Source: Cyclobacteriaceae bacterium (GTDB lineage Bacteria > Bacteroidota > Bacteroidia > Cytophagales > Cyclobacteriaceae). Taken from it: a stretch of DNA of 64,000 nucleotides. Location of the stretch: assembly GCA_019638235.1 (NCBI GenBank), contig JAHBUE010000001.1, positions 124,001 to 188,000 of the forward strand, given 5' to 3'. The stretch's first letter is position 1; every line of letters starts with the position of its first letter. The notes beneath the pieces were generated by a model. That model saw only the letters and a list, made by a program, of their open reading frames with translations, made no database searches and was not told the origin of the DNA. The position numbers and the translations under genes are program-made. This document shows, one piece after another, positions 41,118 to 49,056 of the stretch.

Positions 41118-42185
41118 ATGGAAAACTTTGATGAATATTTAAGACAAGGTGAACCAAACAAAGCAGAAAAAGCAAAAGTTTGGAAAACGGCTATCGGCTT
41201 GCAACAAGTGGACGGCTTAAAACCGTCTGAATATCTCATTGAAACTGCCAAACAAAACATTGAAGGCGATATTACCATTGACGAAGTAAAAAAACGCATT
41301 GACAGTTACTACCAACAACACCCAATCAAAACAGCCGAAGACCGCACCGAAGAAGCCGATAAAGTTTCGGCACGCGTTGCCGAAATGCTGGGTGAACAAA
41401 CTTTCACTTTTTCACCGGCCGAATATTTGGCTATACATCGCAGACTGTTCACAGGCATTTACAAGTTTGCAGGAAAAATCCGTGATTATAACATTACAAA
41501 AAAAGAATGGGTGTTGAATGGTGAAACGGTTCTCTACGCAAGTGCCAACAGTTTGAAAGCCACATTGGAGTATGATTTTGAGCAAGAGAAAAAATTTAGC
41601 TATAAAGGATTAAGCGAGCAGGAAATCATTGAACACATTGCACACTTCATTTCTTACTTGTGGCAAATTCACATTTTTGGCGAAGGCAATACCCGAACGA
41701 CAGCTATTTTCTTAATCAAGTATTTGCGAAAATTGGGTTTCAAAGAAGTGAACAATGATTTGTTTGCCGAAAACTCTTGGTATTTCCGCAATGCATTGGT
41801 GAGAGCCAACTACGAAGATTTGTCAAAAGACATTCACAAAACAGAAAAGTTTCTTCTTCGTTTTCTTTCAAACTTATTGCTCAAAGAAAATTATTCGCTC
41901 AAAAACAGAGAAATGCACGTTCAATTTATTGAGCCTGTAAATGACCTTGTAAACAAGCAAAATGACCCTGTAAAAGCAGAAAATGACCTTGTAAATGACC
42001 CTGTAAAAGCGAACATCTTGCAACAGTTACAACAAAACCCAAAAGCCAATTACGCTGAACTTGCAGAAAAGACAGGCTATTCCGCAGCAACCATAAAACG
42101 ACACATTCAGGAACTTAAAAAAATGGGTATCATAGAACGCATTGGCAGCGACAAAACAGGACATTGGAAAATAGTTGAAAAATAA
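41118..42185 (+). CDS. Fic family protein with winged-helix C-terminus
   Basis: A 355-residue Fic protein. The Fic motif HIFGEGNTRT (residues 185-194) keeps His, Phe, Glu, Gly, Asn and Arg; His185 would deprotonate the target hydroxyl for AMPylation. Upstream residues about 1-65 form a helical segment with IETAKQNIEGDI that could correspond to a VbhA-like inhibitory helix, although the (S/T)xxxE(G/N) spacing is not exact. The C-terminal ~60 residues are a winged helix (YAELAEKTGYSAATIKRHIQELKKMGIIERIG). The linker between carries repeated NDPVKA/NDLVN units. Targets unknown; may act as toxin or as regulator. Confidence 0.9.
   Translation: MENFDEYLRQGEPNKAEKAKVWKTAIGLQQVDGLKPSEYLIETAKQNIEGDITIDEVKKRIDSYYQQHPIKTAEDRTEEADKVSARVAEMLGEQTFTFSPAEYLAIHRRLFTGIYKFAGKIRDYNITKKEWVLNGETVLYASANSLKATLEYDFEQEKKFSYKGLSEQEIIEHIAHFISYLWQIHIFGEGNTRTTAIFLIKYLRKLGFKEVNNDLFAENSWYFRNALVRANYEDLSKDIHKTEKFLLRFLSNLLLKENYSLKNREMHVQFIEPVNDLVNKQNDPVKAENDLVNDPVKANILQQLQQNPKANYAELAEKTGYSAATIKRHIQELKKMGIIERIGSDKTGHWKIVEK
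41940..42010 (+). repeat. Tandem repeats in the Fic linker
   Basis: AATGACC(C/T)TGTAAA occurs at 41940, 41961, 41982 and 41994 with spacings of 21, 21 and 12 bases, all multiples of three. In the protein they give NDLVN, NDPVKAE, NDLVN and NDPVKAN. The in-frame spacing means copy-number change would lengthen or shorten the linker without breaking the gene. Confidence 0.8.
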
Positions 42186-42510
42186 GCCCACGCTATTGGT
42201 GGCACATTTGCAAACCGCACAAGCCGACACACAACCAAAGTTTGCAAAAGAGCCACCAAAGCCACCGCACAGAAAAACAGCAAGACAAAAATGGTAACAC
42301 GACACGACATAGAAATAAAAACTGCCTACAACATCGGTTTGGTGCAATGCGGGGTGAAGTGCTTCGTATCAACATTAGTGCATAAACAAACTTTTGTTCT
42401 TCGCATCAACAGTAGTGCTAAAAATTCCGCACTGCACCAAGCCCCGAACCGAACCTCTAACTTCGCGGCTGTAAAACCCATACTTTTCAACCGACCGCTT
42501 TTACATTTCC
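42186..42510. repeat. Gene-free stretch with two long inverted repeats and a direct repeat
   Basis: GGTGGCACATTTGCAAAC (42198-42215) and GTTTGCAAAAGAGCCACC (42240-42257) are 15/18 inverted arms with a 24-base spacer directly after the Fic stop. A second pair, TGGTGCAATGCGG (42340-42352) and CCGCACTGCACCA (42427-42439), encloses two direct repeats, CTTCGTATCAACATTAGTGC (42362-42381) and CTTCGCATCAACAGTAGTGC (42399-42418), 37 bases apart. They end at the left border of the normal-composition DNA. No gene is supported here; they look like ends of an integrated element. Confidence 0.7.
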
Positions 42511-44571
42511 ATGAATAACGCCTCCTCCCAGGATATTGAATTTCTGAACCAACTCACTGCGAAGATTGAAGAACACATTGCGGAAGAGCAATTTGGTGTA
42601 AGCGAATTGGCCGAAGCCATGAGCATGAGCCGCTCTAACCTGCTGCGCAAGGTGAAAAAAGCCTCTAACCTGTCGGTGAGCCAACTCATAAGCCAGGTGC
42701 GGTTGCAACACGCTATGGAGTTGCTGCGCACCACTTCGCTAAACGTGTCGGAAGTTTCGCACCGTGTGGGATTCAACAGCACCTCTTATTTTATTAAATG
42801 CTTCCGCGAATACTATGGCTATCCTCCCGGTGAAGCGGGCAAACGTGCTGCCGAACAAACAGTGTCCGTAGCTTCACCTCCCACAAAGCAACATCTGAAA
42901 TACTGGCTGGTAGCGGTTGTATTAATAATAGTAATATTTATTGTTGGATGGCGGATGATAACACCCTCCACCACCGATGAAAAAGTATCCTTTCAGAAAT
43001 CCATTGTGGTGCTGCCTTTTAAAAACGACAGTGCCGATTCAACCAATGTGTATCTTATCAACGGGTTGATGGAAGCCACCCTCAACAACCTGCAAAAGAT
43101 TAAAGACCTGAACGTACTTAGCCGCACTTCGGCAGAGAAATACCGCAACAGCAACAAGGCCATTCCTGAAATAGCGAAGGAACTGAACGCCACTTATTTT
43201 GTAGAGGGCAGCGGGCAAAAAATTAACAATCGCATTGTGCTGACCATACAACTGATTGATGGCGCTTCCGACCGCCACTTGTGGAGCAAGCAATACAGGC
43301 GCGAGGCGCACGACATCTTTACCTTGCAACAGGAAATTGCAAAAGACATTGCCGCTGAAATTCAGGCGGTGATTACGCCTACCGAAAAAACGCGCATCGA
43401 AAAAATTCATACGCAAAACCTCGAAGCATACGATTCATTTTTAAAAGGCATCGAATTTTTGAAACAGGGGGGTGATGCCAACCTGCAACAGGCATTGGTT
43501 CACTTTGATGAAGCCATCAAGCAAGACAACTCCTTTGCCCTGGCGTATGCCTGTGCCGGCATAGCCTGTTATTACTTCGATGTTTTCAAGACGGAAAAGA
43601 AATACGTTGACGCGCTTGATACCTATGCCGACAAGGCCCTGTTGTACGATCCAACCCTTGGTGAGGCCCTCACCGCGAAGGCCTTGTACTTCATGGTACA
43701 GAAAGAATACACACAGGCACTACCTTATCTTGAAAAAGGGTTGGAGTACAATCCTAACTCAACCCAACTCATCGGGTTATTAAGCGACATCTATGGCCTC
43801 TACATGCCTAACACGGGCAAATACCTTGAGTATGCGTTACGCGGCATACGCCTTGGCGCAGAGGGGATAGATTCTGTGGACGTAAGTTACTTTCATATGC
43901 GGTTGGGCAATGCGCTTATTCAAACCGGTTTTGTAGATGAGTCGCTCAAACACTTTGACATTGCGTTGACGTATTATCCTCAGAATGCTTATGCACGCTA
44001 TGTTCGTGCTTTTGCACTCTACGCCAAAACCGGAAACCTTCAACAGACACGAACACTGTTGGTAAAAGAGTTTAATAAAGACACCACACGCTTCGACATA
44101 CTTCAAGACATCGGGAAGGTAAGCTACTACCTGGGCGAATACGATACCGCCTATATCTGCTACAAGCGTTTTAACCACTATCGCGAAACGCATAAGCTTG
44201 ACGTTTACCAGAACGAAAACCTGCTGATTGGCAAAATCTATGACAAGATGGGGGAGCACGAAAAAGCGCAACAGTTCTATGCCAGTTACCGGCAGTTTCT
44301 GGAGCGTAATCAATCTGCCTATAAAAATCTTGGCCTCGTTGGACTTTATTGCGAGGAGGGTAATAGTGCCAAAGCATTGGAGCACCTCCGGCTTTTTGCG
44401 CAGGAAGACAACATACAGTATTGGATTATCCTTTTCCTTAACAAAGCTCCCGATAAAACTTCCATTGAACGCTCACCGGAATTCCTGAAATTATCGCGCG
44501 AGATAGAACGGAAATTCTGGGCTAATCACGAAAAGCTGAAATTAAAATTAGAAGAACAGGGGTTGTTGTAA
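42511..44571 (+). CDS. AraC-type HTH with TM, TolB-like and TPR domains
   Basis: A 686-residue membrane regulator. Residues about 5-105 are an AraC/XylS-type DNA-binding domain (FGVSELAEAMSMSRSNLLRKVKKASNLSVSQLI ... VSEVSHRVGFNSTSYFIKCFREYYGYPPGE), 131-149 a single membrane helix, 164-290 a TolB-like domain (SIVVLPFKNDSAD ... YFVEGSGQKI ... LIDGASDRHLWSKQYRR), and about 300-670 a row of TPR repeats. DNA binding inside, TPR outside: a one-protein sensor. Whether ligand is peptide or carbohydrate is unknown. Located just right of the acquired patch. Confidence 0.9.
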   Translation: MNNASSQDIEFLNQLTAKIEEHIAEEQFGVSELAEAMSMSRSNLLRKVKKASNLSVSQLISQVRLQHAMELLRTTSLNVSEVSHRVGFNSTSYFIKCFREYYGYPPGEAGKRAAEQTVSVASPPTKQHLKYWLVAVVLIIVIFIVGWRMITPSTTDEKVSFQKSIVVLPFKNDSADSTNVYLINGLMEATLNNLQKIKDLNVLSRTSAEKYRNSNKAIPEIAKELNATYFVEGSGQKINNRIVLTIQLIDGASDRHLWSKQYRREAHDIFTLQQEIAKDIAAEIQAVITPTEKTRIEKIHTQNLEAYDSFLKGIEFLKQGGDANLQQALVHFDEAIKQDNSFALAYACAGIACYYFDVFKTEKKYVDALDTYADKALLYDPTLGEALTAKALYFMVQKEYTQALPYLEKGLEYNPNSTQLIGLLSDIYGLYMPNTGKYLEYALRGIRLGAEGIDSVDVSYFHMRLGNALIQTGFVDESLKHFDIALTYYPQNAYARYVRAFALYAKTGNLQQTRTLLVKEFNKDTTRFDILQDIGKVSYYLGEYDTAYICYKRFNHYRETHKLDVYQNENLLIGKIYDKMGEHEKAQQFYASYRQFLERNQSAYKNLGLVGLYCEEGNSAKALEHLRLFAQEDNIQYWIILFLNKAPDKTSIERSPEFLKLSREIERKFWANHEKLKLKLEEQGLL

Positions 44572-44576
44572 GTTCC

Positions 44577-44933
44577 TCACCCCTTGCGCACGTATATTGA
44601 TTTGAGTGCCATAGCGCCAAAGCCATCTACCTTGCAATCAATGTTGTGGTCGCCATCAGTAAGTTTTATGTTTTTTACTTTAGTACCTGCCTTAATAGGC
44701 TTGGAAGCGCCTTTTACCGGTAAGTCTTTAATCAGAATAACGGTATCGCCATCATTCAATACATTTCCATTGGCATCTTTCACTAACAATGAATCTGCAT
44801 CTCCGGCTGACGAAACACTTTCACTTACTTCTTCCGGGTTCCATTCATGGCCACATTCGGGGCACATCATAGACGTGCCGGTAGGGTATCCGTATAACGA
44901 GTTGCACCTGGGGCATTGGGTAGATTCTGACAT
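44577..44933 (-). CDS. yjdM: YjdM/PhnA zinc-ribbon protein
   Basis: A 118-residue protein with an N-terminal zinc ribbon [25 protein letters not shown] (two CxxC pairs) and the conserved C-terminal PhnA-type domain: [62 protein letters not shown]. Often labelled alkylphosphonate utilisation protein PhnA; its function is not settled. Length and motifs fit the family. Stops only 6 bases from the convergent TPR regulator. Confidence 0.95.
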   Translation of the reverse strand: MSESTQCPRCNSLYGYPTGTSMMCPECGHEWNPEEVSESVSSAGDADSLLVKDANGNVLNDGDTVILIKDLPVKGASKPIKAGTKVKNIKLTDGDHNIDCKVDGFGAMALKSIYVRKG

Positions 44934-44974
44934 ATCTTCTTCTCTTTTAATTTTTCTTTAATCGCTATTGAGCG

Positions 44975-45973
44975 CTATCCCCTCACCGCCTCCATTTTTT
45001 TAATTACCCTGCGGGCCTGGCGGATTGATTCTTTTCTGCGACTGTCGTGAATACTGGCGTTGAGTTCATAACCGGCCAACAACACAATGGTAATGAGTTG
45101 TATCCAGATCATCAGCGCTATCAGCACACCTATGGAACCATAAATTTTATTGTATGTGCCGAAATGTGTGATGTAATAAGAGAATCCGTAAGAAACGCCA
45201 AGGCTGAAAAATGTGGCGATGAACGAACCAATGGAAAAGAAACGCCAGTTGTAATGAATAGCGGGGCCGAAATAATACATGCTCGAAATCACTAAGAAGA
45301 ACACAACGAAGATGACAAGGAAGCGCAAGGCAAACAACAGATACACGGTTGCGTTATCAATATTAATCCAGTCAAGTTCACTCAGGTTGGTGGTGATATA
45401 GTTCAACACAAGTTGGCCGATAATCAATAAAGCAATAGTCATCATTAACGCTACTGCCAGGTTAACGGTTAATAGCGTTGCGATAACCCTTGTTTTAATG
45501 GCACCACGATTTTCAATGGTCTTATAACACGCATTAAATGCGCGCATCAAGGCCATCACACCATTGGTAGAAAGATATAAGGAAAGAATAAAACCAAACG
45601 ATAACAGTCCGCCCCGTTGGTTGCTCACAATATCCAGCACGGTAGAAGAAATTACCTCAAACATGCTGGGTGGCAACTGCTCGCCCAGAAACAGCATAAT
45701 CGCTTCCGTATTCAGGCTTGGGAAATAAGCCGTTACATACGGAATTAAGGTGAACAAAAAGATAATAGCTGGAAAAATAGCGATGATGAAGTTAAACGCT
45801 ACGCCATTGGCGCGGTCAAGGATTTCATCTTTCTGCAAATTGGCCAGCAACGTTTTTACAATGAGGTAAAGCGAAACGTTATCGTATCGTTTAAACCGCA
45901 CCCGCTTCATCCACGACAACAGCAATTGCGCTTGTGTAAACTGAAGAAAATAACGTTTGTGTTTGTACTTCAT
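44975..45973 (-). CDS. YihY/BrkB family membrane protein
   Basis: A 332-residue inner-membrane protein of the YihY/virulence factor BrkB family. It has about six helices and the family segment RANGVAFNFIIAIFPAIIFLFTLIPYV, later FGFILSLYLSTNGVMALMRAFNACY and IGVLIALMIWIQLITIVLLAGYELNASI. The start at 45973 overlaps the thioesterase stop by four bases (ATGA); an upstream ATG at 46021 would overlap more. Function is not established; RNase BN is a misassignment of this family. Coupled with the thioesterase and mltG genes. Confidence 0.9.
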   Translation of the reverse strand: MKYKHKRYFLQFTQAQLLLSWMKRVRFKRYDNVSLYLIVKTLLANLQKDEILDRANGVAFNFIIAIFPAIIFLFTLIPYVTAYFPSLNTEAIMLFLGEQLPPSMFEVISSTVLDIVSNQRGGLLSFGFILSLYLSTNGVMALMRAFNACYKTIENRGAIKTRVIATLLTVNLAVALMMTIALLIIGQLVLNYITTNLSELDWINIDNATVYLLFALRFLVIFVVFFLVISSMYYFGPAIHYNWRFFSIGSFIATFFSLGVSYGFSYYITHFGTYNKIYGSIGVLIALMIWIQLITIVLLAGYELNASIHDSRRKESIRQARRVIKKMEAVRG

Positions 45974-46377
45974 GTAAAAAAAGGCGCCAGTACATCCATC
46001 ATGGCTTGTGGTGGGCGGCACGGCCTCCCCGACTTCTGGTCAACAAAAGCCAGCAATGTATGTCCCTGGTGTATCAGTTTATTATTCTCGTTGTAAATAT
46101 CGTAATGAAAAGAAATCCGAACAGAAGGTTTTTCTTTTATTGTAGTAACAATGCGCAGTTGCTCATCGTATTTACCGGGCTGCAAAAATTTTGAATGATT
46201 TTCCAACACCGGCATAATAATGCCCATAGCTTCAATTTCGCGATAGGTTAACCCTAATTTTCGTAATGCCTCAACGCGCGCCACTTCGTAATACATGGCA
46301 TAGTATCCGTAGTACACGTAGCCCATCTGGTCAGTTTCTCCGTAACGAACGCGCACCAAGGTTTCCGACTGATACAT
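45970..46377 (-). CDS. YbgC-type acyl-CoA thioesterase (4HBT hot-dog)
   Basis: A 135-residue hot-dog-fold protein: VRYGETDQMGYVYYGYYAMYYEVARVEALRKLGLTYREIEAMGIIMPVLENHSKFLQPGKYDEQLRI. The catalytic Asp is in GETDQMG, and the helix and beta strands match the YbgC/4-hydroxybenzoyl-CoA thioesterase class. It probably hydrolyses acyl-CoA or acyl-ACP; substrate unknown. Its stop overlaps the YihY start. Confidence 0.92.
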   Translation of the reverse strand: MYQSETLVRVRYGETDQMGYVYYGYYAMYYEVARVEALRKLGLTYREIEAMGIIMPVLENHSKFLQPGKYDEQLRIVTTIKEKPSVRISFHYDIYNENNKLIHQGHTLLAFVDQKSGRPCRPPQAMMDVLAPFFT

Positions 46378-46380
46378 GCT

Positions 46381-47442
46381 TTACTTTTTGTTTTGGTTTG
46401 CGCGCGCAATGCGTTGCTCGCGGGTGAGCGCCTGCTGATAGCGACTTGCGTTTTTTAAATGCTCGCTATACGAAGCCGTAAAGTTATGATAGCCCGAAAA
46501 ATCTTCTTTCGCACACATATACAGAAAATTACTCGGCTTGTAGTTCAACACCGCATCAATAGTGAAAATCTCCGGCATATTGATAGGGCCAGGGGGAAGA
46601 CCTCTATATTTATAGGTGTTGTAAGGCGATTCAACTTCTTTGTGTTTATCTAACACACGCTTCAGGGTAAAATCGCCAACAGCAAAAACTAAGGTTGGGT
46701 CGGCCTGCAAGGCAATGCCTTGCCTGAGGCGATTCAGGTAAAGACCTGCAATAACAGGCGCTTCATCGCGCTTCACCGATTCGGCCTGAACAATAGAAGC
46801 CAGAACAGAAACCTGTACAGGTGTTAACCCAATGGCAGCGGCTTTTTGTTTGCGCTCTTCATTCCAAAAGCGTTCATACTCATCGTGCATACGCTCTACT
46901 AATTGCTTGGCAGATATGGTGTAATACACTTCGTATGTATTGGGAATAAACATGCAGATGATGTTATCGGAAGTAAATCCGTGCTGTCCGTTTGCCAGGA
47001 AACCGGCAAGTGCTGCTTCAAACTCTTCGGGTGTTATCAATATGTTTTGTGTAATCCTGGGGGCGAGGTCGTTGATAAGTCGGATGTTATTAAAGGTTAT
47101 GTGTACAGGCTCCTGCTCGCCCGAACGCAAAAAGCGAATAGCTTGTATGTTGGTCATATTGGCGCGTAATAAATACCGCCCGGGCCTTACCCGTTTGTCG
47201 TAATCCATCAGGCGCGATAAAAAACTGAACGAAATCAAATCCTGCACATAACCGTTTTCGTGCATAGATTTTTGAACAGTGGCAAAGGTTGCATCGGGTG
47301 GAATATACAGGTAGTGATCTTCCTTGCCCACTAATATGTTGGGCGTATAGCAAATCTGGTACGCATAAAATGTAAACGTGATGAGCAATACCGAAACCAG
47401 TATAAAAGCATAAAGTTTAATGGGGCTGCCGTTGCGTTTCAT
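46381..47442 (-). CDS. mltG: Endolytic murein transglycosylase MltG
   Basis: A 353-residue protein with an N-terminal membrane helix (LYAFILVSVLLITFTFYAYQI) and the YceG/MltG domain: LVERMHDEYERFWNEERK, SVLASIVQAESVKRDEAPVIAGLYLNRLRQGIALQADPTLVFAVG with the catalytic Glu in QAE, and YNTYKYRGLPPGPINMP at the active site. It cuts nascent peptidoglycan glycan strands at the inner membrane. Three bases separate it from the thioesterase gene. Confidence 0.96.
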   Translation of the reverse strand: MKRNGSPIKLYAFILVSVLLITFTFYAYQICYTPNILVGKEDHYLYIPPDATFATVQKSMHENGYVQDLISFSFLSRLMDYDKRVRPGRYLLRANMTNIQAIRFLRSGEQEPVHITFNNIRLINDLAPRITQNILITPEEFEAALAGFLANGQHGFTSDNIICMFIPNTYEVYYTISAKQLVERMHDEYERFWNEERKQKAAAIGLTPVQVSVLASIVQAESVKRDEAPVIAGLYLNRLRQGIALQADPTLVFAVGDFTLKRVLDKHKEVESPYNTYKYRGLPPGPINMPEIFTIDAVLNYKPSNFLYMCAKEDFSGYHNFTASYSEHLKNASRYQQALTREQRIARANQNKK

Positions 47443-47516
47443 AGAGCTTCAAAGATACGAAATGAATTTTTCCCTGCACACGTCTTCCGCCTGCTCTCTC
47501 TTTATTATTAAGAACA

Positions 47517-47603
47517 GGCATCTCTAAAAACCTTGTCTTGGATAACCTCATCCCCTGCCCCTTCTCCTATTGGAGAAGGGTACAAGAAGTTTTTAGAGAT
47601 GCC
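47517..47603. mobile_element. 87-base palindromic MITE-like element
   Basis: GGCATCTCTAAAAACCTTGT (47517-47536) is repeated in inverted form at the right end, ACAAGAAGTTTTTAGAGATGCC (47582-47603), with a two-base gap. The interior carries a second palindrome, CCTTCTCCTATTGGAGAAGGG. TAACCTCATCCCCTGCC in its left part and GTTTTTAGAGATGC at its right occur also at 15,522-15,643. No coding capacity. No clear target duplication is seen. Confidence 0.8.
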
Positions 47604-47634
47604 CTATAGTAACCTTATCATGCTTGAGAAATTG

Positions 47635-47642
47635 TACCTTTG
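47635..47642 (+). promoter_or_regulatory. -7-type element before the sua5 gene
   Basis: TACCTTTG matches TAnnTTTG and ends 6 bases before the ATG at 47649, so the transcript would start at or next to the start codon and be nearly leaderless. Confidence 0.45.
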
Positions 47643-47648
47643 CACGGC

Positions 47649-48272
47649 ATGGCGGCAGAATTACTATCCATTCATCCCCAAAATCCTGAACTGCGAAAAA
47701 TAAATCGCGTGCTGGATGTATTGCGCAAGGGCGGCATCATCATCTACCCTACCGACACGGTGTATGGCATCGGGTGCGACCTGATGAATAAAAAAGCCGT
47801 AGAGCGGCTCTGCCGTATCCTGGACATCAAGCCACAAAAACTCGACTTGTCTTTTATCTGCAACGACCTCAGCCACATTTCCGAATACGTGAAGCGCATC
47901 GACACGCCCGTGTTTAAAGTGTTAAAGAAAGCCTTGCCCGGCCCCTACACCTTTATTTTTGAGTCGAGCGGCCGCGTGCCGAAAATCTTAGATGTAAATA
48001 AAAAAACCGTTGGCATCCGCATTCCCGACAACAACATACCGCGCACCATTGTGGCCGAGTTGGGCAATCCGTTGATTACCTCATCCATTAAAGATGACGA
48101 CCAGATAAAAGAATACACCACTGACCCGGAAGAAATCTATGAAGACTTTAAAAACCAGGTTGATTTGGTAATTAATGGCGGAGCGGGTGGCAACGTGCCG
48201 TCAACGGTAGTGGATTGTACACAAAGTGAACCCGTTATTGTCCGTGAAGGGTTGGGAGAAATTATCTGGTAA
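47649..48272 (+). CDS. Threonylcarbamoyl-AMP synthase (Sua5/YciO/YrdC family)
   Basis: A 207-residue enzyme of the YrdC fold from ATG 47649; a TTG three codons upstream is also possible but is closer to the -7 box. It has [59 protein letters not shown] and [37 protein letters not shown], typical of the TsaC/YciO group, and a C-terminal STVVDCT with EPVIVREG. It makes the threonylcarbamoyl intermediate of tRNA t6A37. YciO-type paralogues share these motifs; which of the two it is remains open. Confidence 0.86.
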   Translation: MAAELLSIHPQNPELRKINRVLDVLRKGGIIIYPTDTVYGIGCDLMNKKAVERLCRILDIKPQKLDLSFICNDLSHISEYVKRIDTPVFKVLKKALPGPYTFIFESSGRVPKILDVNKKTVGIRIPDNNIPRTIVAELGNPLITSSIKDDDQIKEYTTDPEEIYEDFKNQVDLVINGGAGGNVPSTVVDCTQSEPVIVREGLGEIIW

Positions 48273-48290
48273 CTATTAACCTGCATTTAC

Positions 48291-48932
48291 TTGCACTGCC
48301 TCATCGACCTCCACTACCTCCCTTCTATCGCTTACTTCAGTGTGTTGTTAAGGCATGAGGGAGTTGTGCTGGAAAAACACGAGCACTATGTAAAGCAATC
48401 GTTTCGTAACAGGTGCAGCATCCTCACAGCCAACGGAACGCAACCCTTGATCATTCCCCTCACGGCCAAACACACTCTGCCCAATCAGGGTAAAATTCCT
48501 ATAAAAGATGTGCGCATCGATTACAGCCAGAAGTGGCTCAACAACCATTGGCGTGCTGTTACTTCGGCATACCGCAATGCCCCGTATTTTGAACATTATG
48601 CCGATGACCTCCATGACAACCTTTTCGGCCGGCAGGCATTTTTGTACGACCTGAACTACAACCTGCTGACAATGTGTCTTAACTGGCTAAACGCAGCTCT
48701 TCCCGTTCAGGAAACTTCATCTTACGAAAAAACTCCTGCAAACGGTATAGTTGATTTACGCAACGCCCTCATCGCAAAAAAAACCGAAACACTCGATACA
48801 TATTATAAGCCGGTTGCCTACACGCAAGTGTTTGGCAATGGGTTTGTTAAACACCTGAGCATTATTGACCTGGTGTTTTGCCGGGGCCCCGAAGCCCGAA
48901 AAGTTATTGAGGCCGGGGCGCCCGTAAAATGA
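48291..48932 (+). CDS. WbqC-family protein
   Basis: A 213-residue protein of the WbqC family. LIDLHYLPSIAYFSVLLRHEGVVLEKHEHYVKQSFRNRCSILTANGTQPLIIPL and KDVRIDYSQKWLNNHWRAVTSAYRNAPYFEHYADDL are the family signatures. Members are linked with polysaccharide or sugar metabolism, function not established. No ATG lies near the N terminus; a TTG at 48291 is the likeliest start. It is 18 bases after the Sua5/YciO gene. Confidence 0.8.
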   Translation: MHCLIDLHYLPSIAYFSVLLRHEGVVLEKHEHYVKQSFRNRCSILTANGTQPLIIPLTAKHTLPNQGKIPIKDVRIDYSQKWLNNHWRAVTSAYRNAPYFEHYADDLHDNLFGRQAFLYDLNYNLLTMCLNWLNAALPVQETSSYEKTPANGIVDLRNALIAKKTETLDTYYKPVAYTQVFGNGFVKHLSIIDLVFCRGPEARKVIEAGAPVK

Positions 48933-49056
48933 ACAAATTAAAATATTAGGGTGTTTTTCAATATTGCACGACAGAAAGCCCCAAAATGCTTGCCTGACTG
49001 CATAAAATCCCATTTAAACCCATACATTTACACTTGATAATTTTCTGCAAAACTGC

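Noticed and set aside
42186..42510. Integron attC site
   Set aside because: The inverted repeats lack the GTTRRRY/RYYYAAC core sites, and no integron integrase is in the window.
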